Of a stretch of DNA of 16,731 bases, positions 1 through 7,405 are shown piece after piece. The stretch lies in assembly GCA_029856055.1 (NCBI GenBank), contig JAHQWF010000077.1:1-16731 (forward strand). Direction: 5' to 3'. A program made the translations under genes and the position numbers. The notes beneath the pieces were generated by a model, which was not told the origin of the DNA, did not search any database, and saw nothing but the letters and a program-made list of their open reading frames with translations. This stretch comes from Candidatus Njordarchaeota archaeon (lineage in GTDB: Archaea > Asgardarchaeota > Njordarchaeia > Njordarchaeales > Njordarchaeaceae). Each line of letters opens with the position of its first letter. Positions within the stretch are counted from its first letter, which is position 1.

Positions 1-119
1 ACCGTATATTTTCCAATTTTTTGAAATATAGTCGGAACCGAAAAACCCTTTTTAGCTTCAATTATTAGTTTTGCTAATTTACTCGCTAGATTTCCAAAAC
101 CTATCATCAATATTCGCAT
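1..119 (-). CDS. Rossmann-fold dehydrogenase, N-terminal fragment (possibly homoserine dehydrogenase)
   Basis: On the minus strand an ATG at 119-117 opens a frame that stays open for 39 codons to the window edge, so the gene is truncated by the window, not broken. It begins MRILMIGFGNLASKLAKLI, a beta strand plus glycine-rich loop (GFGNLAS) and helix typical of an NAD(P)-binding Rossmann fold. A second strand seems to start at KYTV just at the edge. Archaeal homoserine dehydrogenases begin in this way, so that is my best guess, but the catalytic part is not visible and other small-molecule dehydrogenases are possible. A GAGTGA stretch upstream of the ATG could be the ribosome site. The gene is divergent from the actin-like gene. 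Confidence 0.65.
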   Translation of the reverse strand, partial: MRILMIGFGNLASKLAKLIIEAKKGFSVPTIFQKIGKYT

Positions 120-213
120 TTAAATCACTCAGATAAACTCAAATCAAGTTTTCGACGGATAAAATTACTTAAGTACTCAAAAATAATTGAAATTAGTAAT
201 AACATATAATTAT

Positions 214-219
214 GGTGAG
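214..219 (+). promoter_or_regulatory. Ribosome binding site of the actin-like gene
   Basis: GGTGAG lies six bases before the ATG at 226. This favours 226 over the in-frame TTG at 187, which has no Shine-Dalgarno-like sequence and would add 13 residues unlike the start of the family. The A/T-rich ACATATAAT at 202-210 is a possible TATA box. Confidence 0.6.
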
Positions 220-225
220 TTTTCA

Positions 226-1290
226 ATGTCAATCTTCAGAAACTTAACTCCAATAGGAATAGATTTAGGAACTAGTTCCATCAAAATATCGATGAAAAAT
301 AAGAAGATTAAGTTACCCAGCATTATAGGCGAACCAAATCCAGGGTTTAAAGGGTTAACTGGAGATAAAAGCTGGGAAAGGAATCTAGTAATTAAGCTCG
401 AGAATAATGAAGAGTACTATGTGGGAGAACTCGCTCGACTGCAATCACTTGTTAAAATACTTCTAGCTAGAGAAGGAAGGATGAAAAGCGTTAAGGACGC
501 CTTAATAGCTGTTAAAGCAGCCTTAGGCCTAATTGCGGAGCGAGCTGAACAAGAATTTGTAATTGCAACGGGAGTACCAGTAGCTACAGGAACTGAAGAA
601 ATGGAGTCTCTAAGTAAAACATTGGTCGGATCACACAAAATCATGATAAAAAACGATGCGACTGGCGATATAAAAATAGTTAAGGCAAGGGTACTTGCAG
701 CTCCTGTAATGCCCGAGCCTTATGGTTCTTGGTACTACATACTCAAAGCAAAGGGTGAGAAGAAAGCTGTTGATAGTGTGATAATAGATATTGGACATGG
801 ATCAACAGATATCCTCACAATATATAATGGAACAATTTTAAGAACAGCTAGTGGCTCGATTGCTGAGGCCGTGGACACTGTTGTGACAAAATTAGCACAG
901 TTTTTGAATGAGAAAACCGGGAGAATGATTAAACCAGAATCGTTGATAGCTGTTCTTGAGAAGGGCGAGTATGTAGTTAACATTGGTGGGGTTGAGTATG
1001 ATGTTGCTCCTCAAATTGAATCATTAGCTAAATATGTGTCAAGAGTAATTGTGGATGAGGTCGAGAAACTACTAGAAACCTTACCACCAGATGCATACAT
1101 AAAATACTTTATCCTTGTTGGAGGAGGAGTTTATATATTTGGACATAGCTTAAAAGAAGCTTTAATTAGTAAAGGAATGATAAAGTCCCCCGAACAAGTT
1201 CTAATACCAGATGATCCAGTTATGTCTAATGCCAAGGGCTTTGAGCTGATCGCAGAATATTACGCAAACAAAATTATCTCTAGACGATAA
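226..1290 (+). CDS. Archaeal actin-like ATPase, ParM/Alp type
   Basis: A 354-residue ASKHA-fold ATPase. Numbered from the ATG at 226, the phosphate-1 loop is GIDLGTSSIKI at about 11-21, phosphate-2 is DIGHGSTDI at about 188-196, and the adenosine motif is LVGGGVYIFG at about 297-306. The late segment DDPVMSNAKGFELIA matches the P-x-x-x-A-x-GF ending seen in ParM-like proteins and archaeal relatives such as Ta0583. Crenactin and MreB are less like it: the protein is short and lacks their insertions. Such proteins polymerise with ATP and act in DNA segregation or the cytoskeleton; the role of this chromosomal archaeal copy is not shown by the sequence. No ParR-like partner or parC-like repeat array lies next to it. 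It is followed 44 bases later by pyrC, with no evident functional link. Confidence 0.85.
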   Translation: MSIFRNLTPIGIDLGTSSIKISMKNKKIKLPSIIGEPNPGFKGLTGDKSWERNLVIKLENNEEYYVGELARLQSLVKILLAREGRMKSVKDALIAVKAALGLIAERAEQEFVIATGVPVATGTEEMESLSKTLVGSHKIMIKNDATGDIKIVKARVLAAPVMPEPYGSWYYILKAKGEKKAVDSVIIDIGHGSTDILTIYNGTILRTASGSIAEAVDTVVTKLAQFLNEKTGRMIKPESLIAVLEKGEYVVNIGGVEYDVAPQIESLAKYVSRVIVDEVEKLLETLPPDAYIKYFILVGGGVYIFGHSLKEALISKGMIKSPEQVLIPDDPVMSNAKGFELIAEYYANKIISRR

Positions 1291-1321
1291 ACAATACAAA
1301 TTTATTTTTAGCATCTATTTT

Positions 1322-1327
1322 GGAGGT
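1322..1327 (+). promoter_or_regulatory. Ribosome binding site of pyrC, deciding a TTG start
   Basis: GGAGGT is followed seven bases later by TTG at 1335, in frame with dihydroorotase. A TTG at 1320 lies in the same frame but overlaps the ribosome site itself, so 1335 is the better start. The resulting N-terminus, MILIKNAKV, is typical of the family. An A/T stretch at 1301-1310 may be a TATA box. Confidence 0.7.
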
Positions 1328-1334
1328 TGAATGT

Positions 1335-2642
1335 TTGATTCTTATTAAAAATGCTAAGGTATCGTGGGCTGGATCCTGGAGACGCGTAAATATACTTATC
1401 AATGATGAAGGAAAAATAGTAAAGTTGTTTAGATCAAGTAAAGCCAATAGATACCTAATAAGTAAAGTAGATAAAATATATAACGCTGAAGAAAACCTAG
1501 CTTTACCAGGAATAGTTGATATGCATGTTCATTTTAGAGAACCTGGCTACGAGTATAAAGAAGATTTCACATCTGGAAGTAAAGCGGCTCTCGCCGGTGG
1601 AGTTACAGTTGTAGCTGATATGCCTAATAATAAGCCTAGGATAAACTCGCTGGACGCCTTTATTAATAAATTAAATGCGATAAAAAACAAAAGCTACGTT
1701 GATTTCATGCTATATGTTGAAATTTCTAAAGATGTTACCAAACTAAGTGAGTTTCTAAAGCATAAAGATTTCTTACCAGCGGGAGTTAAGGTCTATATGT
1801 ATGAGAGAGAGGAGGAACAAGCATTTCTAAATGATGTACTTCCCAAGGAATTCGTTTATGTTATTCATGCAGAGGATAGCGAATTAATTTCAGAGGATTT
1901 TGATTGTAATAGTTATAGTTCTTTTGAATCTTCTAGACCTAGAACAGCGGAATTGAGAGCGATAAAGAAAGCTTTGGAAGTAGCTAGAAAAGGAATTAGA
2001 GTTCACATAACGCATGTGAGTACCTTGGAAGGTTTATTAGAAATTGACAAAGCCAAGCGTGAAGGACTTAAAGTGACATCAGATGTCACTTTGCATCATT
2101 TATTCTTCACAAAAAAACACGGTGAAGTCCTCAAAAGCATATTAAAGTGCTTCCCTCCATTAAGAGAGGAGCTTGACCGCAGAGCACTTATTAGTGCTCT
2201 GAAAAAAGATTTAATTGATTGCATAATAACAGATCATGCTCCCCATGCTCCTTTCGAGAAAGATAAAGATCTGTGCAGGGCGCCCGCTGGGATAGCTTCA
2301 ATAGAGTATTTTTATCCTCTTTTATTTAAATTGTTTAAGATAGCGAACTTCGATGATTTCAATATTTTAGTAAAAGCGGTAACAGAAAAACCAGCAAGGA
2401 TACTAAGTATACCTGATAGAGGTAAGATACGAACTGGTTTCTATGCAGATATTGTAATTTTTGATAAAAAGATAAGATGGAGGGCTTTAAGGGAAGATGC
2501 ATTTAGTAAAGCTAAATTGATGCCATGGGAAAATATGAGATTTAGAGGTAAAGTTGTATCTGTTTTCCTCAGAGGAAAGCTGGTTTATGAAAATGAATCA
2601 TTTATTGAGAGAAATGGTATGTTTTGGAATAGATATTTATAA
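1335..2642 (+). CDS. pyrC: Dihydroorotase
   Basis: A zinc amidohydrolase that interconverts N-carbamoyl-aspartate and dihydroorotate, the third step of UMP synthesis, in the cytoplasm. With the TTG start at 1335 it has 435 residues, the usual size of class I dihydroorotases. Visible are the metal motif DMHVHFREPG (H64, H66; substrate-binding R68), the substrate Asn in MPNNKP (about N98), the probable carboxylated lysine in GVKVYM (K152), metal-binding histidines in VIHAED (H178) and HITHVS (H224/H227), and the catalytic DHAPH (D300). The FREPG and DHAPH motifs favour dihydroorotase over hydantoinase or allantoinase. No other pyr gene is in the window, so the pathway is scattered in this genome. 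A promoter-like box just after the stop suggests the next gene is transcribed separately. Confidence 0.93.
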   Translation: MILIKNAKVSWAGSWRRVNILINDEGKIVKLFRSSKANRYLISKVDKIYNAEENLALPGIVDMHVHFREPGYEYKEDFTSGSKAALAGGVTVVADMPNNKPRINSLDAFINKLNAIKNKSYVDFMLYVEISKDVTKLSEFLKHKDFLPAGVKVYMYEREEEQAFLNDVLPKEFVYVIHAEDSELISEDFDCNSYSSFESSRPRTAELRAIKKALEVARKGIRVHITHVSTLEGLLEIDKAKREGLKVTSDVTLHHLFFTKKHGEVLKSILKCFPPLREELDRRALISALKKDLIDCIITDHAPHAPFEKDKDLCRAPAGIASIEYFYPLLFKLFKIANFDDFNILVKAVTEKPARILSIPDRGKIRTGFYADIVIFDKKIRWRALREDAFSKAKLMPWENMRFRGKVVSVFLRGKLVYENESFIERNGMFWNRYL

Positions 2643-2650
2643 AGACCAAT

Positions 2651-2660
2651 TTTATTTATA
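2651..2660 (+). promoter_or_regulatory. Probable TATA box for the metallo-hydrolase gene
   Basis: TTTATTTATA starts nine bases after the pyrC stop. A transcript start about 25 bases downstream (near 2685) would leave a leader of about 28 bases containing GAGG (2700-2703) before the ATG at 2713. Confidence 0.5.
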
Positions 2661-2712
2661 AGGATTATAAGTTAAGTTTATGAATAATTAGAGTTAGTTG
2701 AGGCTTTTAGGT

Positions 2713-3408
2713 ATGTTTAGTCCAGTGGCTATTTTTGAAATTACATGGCATGGGCATTCGTGCTTTAGCATCTACAATAGAGTCCTCGGCAAAAAAATTT
2801 ACATTGATCCATTTGGGCCTAATACAGGCAAATTGACGTTGCCTAGAAATGATGCTGATCTAGTACTTTGCACTCATGATCATTTTGATCACAATAATGC
2901 AGAGGCTGTAATAAAGTGGAATGGAGTTAAATTTGTGGGCCTAATAGGTGATAGGAATGTTATGGATATTAAAATAAGAGGCGTAGAAGCGTACCACGAT
3001 GAATCTAAAGGCAAGGCTAGAGGCAAAACATCTTTATACGTTATTGGTTATGGAGAGGGGGTTTTCGTGCATCTTGGAGACCTTGGACACATATTAACAG
3101 ATGATGAAATTAGCAGATTAAATGTATTTGGGAGGCCTCATGTACTATTTGTTCCTGTGGGCGGTAAATATACAATCGGGCCGGAAGAAGCGGTCACGGT
3201 TATAAGGCAATTAAACCCTAGAATTGCGATACCGATGCACTATTATAGTGAGAAATTAAATTCTGCTGTTTTTGGTAAATTATACCATGTAGATGATTTT
3301 TTGAGAATTTGGGATGGCCCTACAGAAAATTTTGATACAAATATCATAAATATCGATGTGAATACATTACCCAAAGAGACAACAATATATGTTCTTAGAT
3401 ATCCATGA
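2713..3408 (+). CDS. Metallo-beta-lactamase-fold hydrolase, UPF0173/UlaG-like
   Basis: A 231-residue metal-dependent hydrolase of the COG2220 group. From the ATG at 2713 the protein quickly enters the family start FEITWHGHSCF. It has the metal motif THDHFDH (H55, H57, D59, H60), the strand HLGDLGH with another conserved His/Asp pair, and a late metal histidine in IPMHYYSEK. The length agrees with UPF0173 proteins. Relatives include UlaG, an ascorbate-6-phosphate lactonase, but the substrate of archaeal members is generally unknown and cannot be read here. An in-frame TTG at 2698 and GTG at 2725 are alternative starts; GAGG about nine bases before the ATG supports 2713. It probably has its own promoter and is followed by a T-run. 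Confidence 0.85.
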   Translation: MFSPVAIFEITWHGHSCFSIYNRVLGKKIYIDPFGPNTGKLTLPRNDADLVLCTHDHFDHNNAEAVIKWNGVKFVGLIGDRNVMDIKIRGVEAYHDESKGKARGKTSLYVIGYGEGVFVHLGDLGHILTDDEISRLNVFGRPHVLFVPVGGKYTIGPEEAVTVIRQLNPRIAIPMHYYSEKLNSAVFGKLYHVDDFLRIWDGPTENFDTNIINIDVNTLPKETTIYVLRYP

Positions 3409-3430
3409 GAATTACTAATCAACACCTAAA

Positions 3431-3488
3431 AACTTTTTATTGCGAAAAATTATCCTCACAATCGTCCTGTATCTTTAGATCAATTGAT
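3431..3488 (+). promoter_or_regulatory. T-run and small palindrome before the phosphoribosyltransferase gene
   Basis: AACTTTTTATTG at 3431-3442 could serve both as a terminator T-run for the upstream hydrolase and as a TATA-like box (start near 3461). A perfect 10-bp palindrome, ATCAATTGAT, lies at 3479-3488 in the would-be leader and may be an operator. The ribosome site GAGGTAGG follows at 3501-3508. Confidence 0.35.
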
Positions 3489-3512
3489 GTCTTCTAAAGA
3501 GAGGTAGGAGTA

Positions 3513-4079
3513 ATGGAGTATGAAGTTACTGAGTGGCTTGAGATAGTTAAAAAATCTCTAAAACTTTGTGAAAAAGTAAAAGAATCGGGATTTAGTCCAG
3601 ATTATATCATTTTAATCTTGAGGGGTGGCGCGACTCCCGCTGCAATTTTATCTGATTGCTTAGGAATAAAAAAAGTACTAGCTGTAAAAGCTGAATTATA
3701 TGAAGAGATAGGTAAACCGGGAAGGCAAGTAAATATTATTCAGCCTCTTCCAATCAATTTAAACGGGAAACGAGTATTAATTGTTGATGATGTATCAGAT
3801 ACGGGTACAACGCTTAAAATAATTGTCGATCACTTAAATTCAATGGGCGCTAAAGAGGTCAAAGTAGCGACAATACATTATAAGCCATGGAGTGAATGCG
3901 AGCCAGATTATTATATCGAGAAGACCACAAAATGGATTGTTTATCCATGGGAGTACCATGAATTCATAAGGGAAATAAATGATATGATTGATAAAGGGAA
4001 ATTAACGGGAGAAGAAAAAATTAAGGCCGAGACTGCTCTAAAAAAAGTAAAAGAATTATTGAGTAAATTAAAAACTTGA
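3513..4079 (+). CDS. Purine phosphoribosyltransferase-like protein
   Basis: A 188-residue type I phosphoribosyltransferase, which joins a nucleobase to PRPP in salvage. The PRPP-binding loop is clear: VLIVDDVSDTGTT at residues 88-100, with the two acidic residues D92/D93 and the DTGTT turn. The early strand IILILRGGATPA (about 32-43) is the diphosphate-contact loop. The segment KWIVYPWEYHE (140-150) places it with archaeal and bacterial Hpt2/xanthine-guanine-like enzymes (COG2236) and not with PyrE, Upp or Apt. Hypoxanthine, guanine or xanthine are the likely bases; which one cannot be told. About 30 C-terminal residues form a lysine- and glutamate-rich helix. The gene ends one base from the end of kae1 on the other strand. 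Confidence 0.85.
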   Translation: MEYEVTEWLEIVKKSLKLCEKVKESGFSPDYIILILRGGATPAAILSDCLGIKKVLAVKAELYEEIGKPGRQVNIIQPLPINLNGKRVLIVDDVSDTGTTLKIIVDHLNSMGAKEVKVATIHYKPWSECEPDYYIEKTTKWIVYPWEYHEFIREINDMIDKGKLTGEEKIKAETALKKVKELLSKLKT

Positions 4080-4080
4080 T

Positions 4081-5061
4081 TTATGACCAAGGGATCTCAA
4101 CTTCATCAATCCTCCAAAGAGGTATGACGTAGCTTTCCTCTATACTTATTGGTTCTCCATGAAGATAAAATAATGCAGTTGTCCAAGCAATCATGGCGCC
4201 ATTATCTCCATTCCATTTACTTGGTACGTATAATTTAGCATCATGTTCGCTCACAACATATGATAACATTTCTTTTAGTCTTTTATTTGCGGCAACTCCT
4301 CCTACAACTAGTAACTCTTTCTTTTTTGTGTGAGCTAAAGCTCTCTCAGTTACTTCTGATAGCATTGCGAACGCGAACTCTTGTAAACTTTTGCAAATAA
4401 CTTCAATAGGAACTCCTTTTTCAAGGTATTTTCTTGCTGCTGTTAATATGCCAGAAAAAGACATATCAGTTCCTTTAACTACGTAGGGCAATTCTACTAA
4501 TCCAGTCGCCCGAGAAGCTAGTTTCTCACATAAATGGCCAGCTGGAGATGGATAACCTGCTGATCTCATAAACATGTCAATAAGATTACCTATAGAAATA
4601 TCTAGTGTTTCTCCAAATACTCGGTACTTTCTGTTTTCTAAAGCGGTAATCATTGTATGTCCCCCAGAAACCAGTAAAACTAGCGGATCGCTAACTCCAG
4701 TTAATTTCTTTCCGATTTCTATATGAGCTATACCATGATGGATACCGAACAAAGGTATTTGTAGATAAGATGATATTGCACGTGCAATAGTTGCTCCAAT
4801 CCTTAAACAAGGCCCTAGGCCTGGTCCACGCGAGAATCCTATAGCGACAACGTTTAGTTCTTTATCTAATATTGTGTTAAATGCTTTAGCTATTATCTTA
4901 GATGCGACTTTGGAATGATGTTCACTTGCTTCTCTTGGATGAATCCCACCTGATTTCGGTAGAAATTGATCCGAATAATCAATCAAGATGCTACCATCCA
5001 ATGAGGCTATGCCGACTCCAAATGTGTGGGCTGTACTTTCGATTCCTAAAACTACTTTCAT
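4081..5061 (-). CDS. kae1: KEOPS subunit Kae1, tRNA N6-threonylcarbamoyladenosine transferase
   Basis: The catalytic subunit of KEOPS, which transfers the threonylcarbamoyl group to A37 of ANN-decoding tRNAs in the cytoplasm. Seen in its 326 residues are GIEST at 6-10, the metal motif HGIAH (H109 and H113), the nucleotide strand LLVSGGHT at 129-136, DISIGN at 154-159, VVGGVAANKRL at 252-262, and NGDNGAM (metal-binding D286). The length is that of a stand-alone archaeal Kae1; no Bud32 kinase domain follows, unlike the fusion common in Euryarchaeota. Start: GAGAAAG lies just before the ATG. It is the second gene of a probable operon, 21 bases after the helical protein gene. No Bud32, Cgi121 or Pcc1 gene is in the window. 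Confidence 0.95.
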   Translation of the reverse strand: MKVVLGIESTAHTFGVGIASLDGSILIDYSDQFLPKSGGIHPREASEHHSKVASKIIAKAFNTILDKELNVVAIGFSRGPGLGPCLRIGATIARAISSYLQIPLFGIHHGIAHIEIGKKLTGVSDPLVLLVSGGHTMITALENRKYRVFGETLDISIGNLIDMFMRSAGYPSPAGHLCEKLASRATGLVELPYVVKGTDMSFSGILTAARKYLEKGVPIEVICKSLQEFAFAMLSEVTERALAHTKKKELLVVGGVAANKRLKEMLSYVVSEHDAKLYVPSKWNGDNGAMIAWTTALFYLHGEPISIEESYVIPLWRIDEVEIPWS

Positions 5062-5082
5062 TTCTTTCTCACAGTTAATATT

Positions 5083-5778
5083 TCAGCGTTCAGCAGTTTC
5101 ATCATGTTTTTCAGTGACCGCTCCCTTCATCCTCAAATAAGTACATGTCAAATCCACAAGCTTTTTAATTATTTCCCAAATATCCATTAAATTATTTTCT
5201 GCAGAAAACTTTTCATATCTCTCAAAAGCGTTCTTAAGACCAGCAATTGATTTACGTGAAGAGAGATAAGACACCAACATAGAAGGTAAATCCCTAATAT
5301 ATGGATGAACATGAGACAAATATTCTGGTTCCTTTATCTGTAAGTTATCTGGACCTGCTAAAATAGCATCTCTAAGAATATTGAAGGTTTGAATTAGATA
5401 AGCGCGATCATAATTCTTCCATGCTAGCGCTTCATTTATTATTTGTCTCAACAATGAGTTAAAGCCTTCGAGAAGCTTATTTATGTGTTCTTTATCGTCG
5501 AGCAACCGATATATCAATAAAGCAATAAATTTAGATTCTAAACTATCCGTAATCTTTTTTTCTGCTTTCTCCCATTCGGATGTCATCAATAAAGAATCAG
5601 CGTAATGTATTACTTCATCATAATTAATATTGCCAGATTTAATTATATCTGTAATTCGTGATAATATTACATCTTTTTTTTCTTTCATCTTTTTTGATTC
5701 TAGTTGTCTTTTTAGTGCAAAAGAAATGATAGTTGATAGATCATCGCTTTTTTTCTTAATATTCATGAAAAACCCCAT
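5083..5778 (-). CDS. Uncharacterised helical cytoplasmic protein upstream of kae1
   Basis: I do not recognise this 231-residue protein. It has no signal peptide, membrane helix, cysteine cluster or known catalytic motif. It appears almost all-helical and highly charged: a lysine-rich N-terminal third (residues 8-40), a middle helical region, a short break near the GPDNL and HPYIRDLP segments, and a C-terminal helix with LTCTYLRM. An alternative start is the ATG at 5766, which removes four residues; GGGG between the two ATGs could be the ribosome site for it. A TATA-like box lies about 45 bases upstream. It is followed after 21 bases by kae1 on the same strand, so the two are probably co-transcribed. 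It is not Bud32, Cgi121 or Pcc1 by any motif I can see. A tRNA or translation-linked role is only a guess from position. Confidence 0.75.
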   Translation of the reverse strand: MGFFMNIKKKSDDLSTIISFALKRQLESKKMKEKKDVILSRITDIIKSGNINYDEVIHYADSLLMTSEWEKAEKKITDSLESKFIALLIYRLLDDKEHINKLLEGFNSLLRQIINEALAWKNYDRAYLIQTFNILRDAILAGPDNLQIKEPEYLSHVHPYIRDLPSMLVSYLSSRKSIAGLKNAFERYEKFSAENNLMDIWEIIKKLVDLTCTYLRMKGAVTEKHDETAER

Positions 5779-5817
5779 AACCCTTTAAAGTTCTCAACTA
5801 ATAACTCTAATAATTAA

Positions 5818-5832
5818 CTTTTAAATATTTTT
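5818..5832 (-). promoter_or_regulatory. Probable TATA box of the helical protein-kae1 operon
   Basis: Read on the minus strand this is AAAAATATTTAAAAG, a good archaeal TATA-type sequence. It lies about 40-54 bases before the ATG at 5778, giving a leader of roughly 15-20 bases. It lies in a 220-base divergent spacer. Confidence 0.5.
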
Positions 5833-5940
5833 ACTATAAAATCGAAAAATAATTTTTAGAGCTTTTACTTAATTATCCAGATTATCCTTTTTACTACTCT
5901 GAATAATTCATGAAAATAATACACATTAACAGTAATTTCT

Positions 5941-5950
5941 TATGTATAAG
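5941..5950 (+). promoter_or_regulatory. Probable TATA box of the membrane phosphatase-superfamily gene
   Basis: TATGTATAAG lies 49-58 bases before the ATG at 5999. A start near 5972 would give a leader holding the ribosome site AGGGGT at 5988-5993. Confidence 0.45.
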
Positions 5951-5998
5951 TAGTATTAAACATACTGTTCACAAATCTGTTCATTAAAGGGGTAAAAA

Positions 5999-7405
5999 AT
6001 GAAACTTGATATCAAGAAGGTAACCGAGAAAATTAAAAACAAAAAAATATCGTGGATAATTATTCTATCTTACATTGTTTTGTTAGTTTATCCATTAACT
6101 AGTTTCAGTGAAAATTTACACTCTCTAGAAAAAAACATTATGTTGTTAGATTTATCTAGAAGTTCCATAATATTCATTTTCGACAGCGTATTACTGTTAT
6201 TCATAATTATATTTCCGTTAGCTTTTTTGCTTTTACTTATCATGAAGAGAAGATTAAGAGTAATTAGACAGATGATGGTAGTTGTATTAATTCTTGTTAT
6301 ATTAATCACTCCAATTCTTGGTCAAAGCACCTTCTTGAAATCTCTACCGGAGCGAGAGACACCATTAGTAAGCAAAGTCTTCATCATAACGTTCGACGGA
6401 ACGAGAGCAGACGCGTTCTGGAAGTATGCTAATTGGATTATACAAAGAAAAGATCAAAGCGTATGGGCTAGAAATCTTGTCTGCACATACCCAACTGTAA
6501 CATATCCTAATCATGTCTCACTAGTTACAGGCACTTGGCCTCAAATCCATGGTACAGAGTCTAATGCGAGAGAGTATAGAAGTGTGCAATTTATGCTAAG
6601 AGTTTATAGAGAACCGAGAGTAGTAGATGTATTTGATGTTGCTGAAGATTATGACATATTAACAGCTGTTTTTACCCCCGCAAGTACACTAGCTGGGATT
6701 ATTGGGGGAGAAAAAACACGAAGAATAATAAATGTTGGTCATGGACATGAAACTATGCAAGCCGTAATAAATTATATTAATAATAATAAAGCAGAAATAG
6801 AATCTAAGGGTTTTCTAGCATGGATACACTTAGTAGATCCAGATGAAACTCTCCACCAATATGGTGTGGATTCTATCCAATATCGTTCCGCTATTCGTGC
6901 CATGGCAGATGAAGTTGGGTCGCTATACGATGCAATTAATTCCCTAGGTTGGGATGAAGATTCAGTTATAATTGTAACGGCAGATCATGGTGCTGTTGGA
7001 AATAGACACTACGGCGTGTGGCCACCATTAGTAGCCGAGATACCATTTTGGATGTGGGGTAAACCTGTTAAGAAAGGTTATGAATTGGGGGGAGGAAGAA
7101 TTATAGATATAGCGCCAACAGTCGCTTTCATTTTAGGAATTCCTGCTCCAGCTAGTTCTGTCGGTGCAGTCCTTTATGACGCTTTTGAGGAGGATTATGT
7201 TAGATCTATAAGGGGTAGTGATGTTAATCTAAATAAACTGGCATTTGAATCATTAAATTATGCTGTATGGAACGAGATAAAGGAAATTTATTTCTGGGGA
7301 ATATTAACACTAACAATGATTTGGATCATGACAATAGAAATAATTTATCTAGCTAGAGTATTTAAGGAGCTAGCAATCGAAGAGAAAAAAGTTAGGAGAA
7401 GATAA
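5999..7405 (+). CDS. Membrane-embedded alkaline-phosphatase-superfamily enzyme (phosphodiesterase/PIG-N-like)
   Basis: A 468-residue enzyme with hydrophobic segments at about 18-34, 55-81 and 91-108, a catalytic domain at about 125-390, and a C-terminal helix at about 430-453. The catalytic motifs are intact: metal D133 in TFDGTRADA, nucleophile T168 in PTVTYPNH, D282/H286 in DPDETLHQYG, D329/H330 in TADHGA, and H337 in NRHYG. This is the type I phosphodiesterase/nucleotide pyrophosphatase pattern (PF01663), also close to eukaryotic ethanolamine-phosphate transferases of GPI synthesis. The catalytic part should be outside the cell. It may cleave or transfer phosphate groups on envelope lipids, glycans or nutrients; the substrate is unknown. 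Its stop codon directly abuts that of the convergent second phosphatase-superfamily gene. Ribosome site AGGGGT supports the start. Confidence 0.85.
   Translation: MKLDIKKVTEKIKNKKISWIIILSYIVLLVYPLTSFSENLHSLEKNIMLLDLSRSSIIFIFDSVLLLFIIIFPLAFLLLLIMKRRLRVIRQMMVVVLILVILITPILGQSTFLKSLPERETPLVSKVFIITFDGTRADAFWKYANWIIQRKDQSVWARNLVCTYPTVTYPNHVSLVTGTWPQIHGTESNAREYRSVQFMLRVYREPRVVDVFDVAEDYDILTAVFTPASTLAGIIGGEKTRRIINVGHGHETMQAVINYINNNKAEIESKGFLAWIHLVDPDETLHQYGVDSIQYRSAIRAMADEVGSLYDAINSLGWDEDSVIIVTADHGAVGNRHYGVWPPLVAEIPFWMWGKPVKKGYELGGGRIIDIAPTVAFILGIPAPASSVGAVLYDAFEEDYVRSIRGSDVNLNKLAFESLNYAVWNEIKEIYFWGILTLTMIWIMTIEIIYLARVFKELAIEEKKVRRR

Noticed and set aside
187..225. Longer actin-like protein starting at the TTG at 187
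   Set aside because: There is no ribosome site before it, and the added residues are unlike the family, whereas GGTGAG precedes the ATG at 226.
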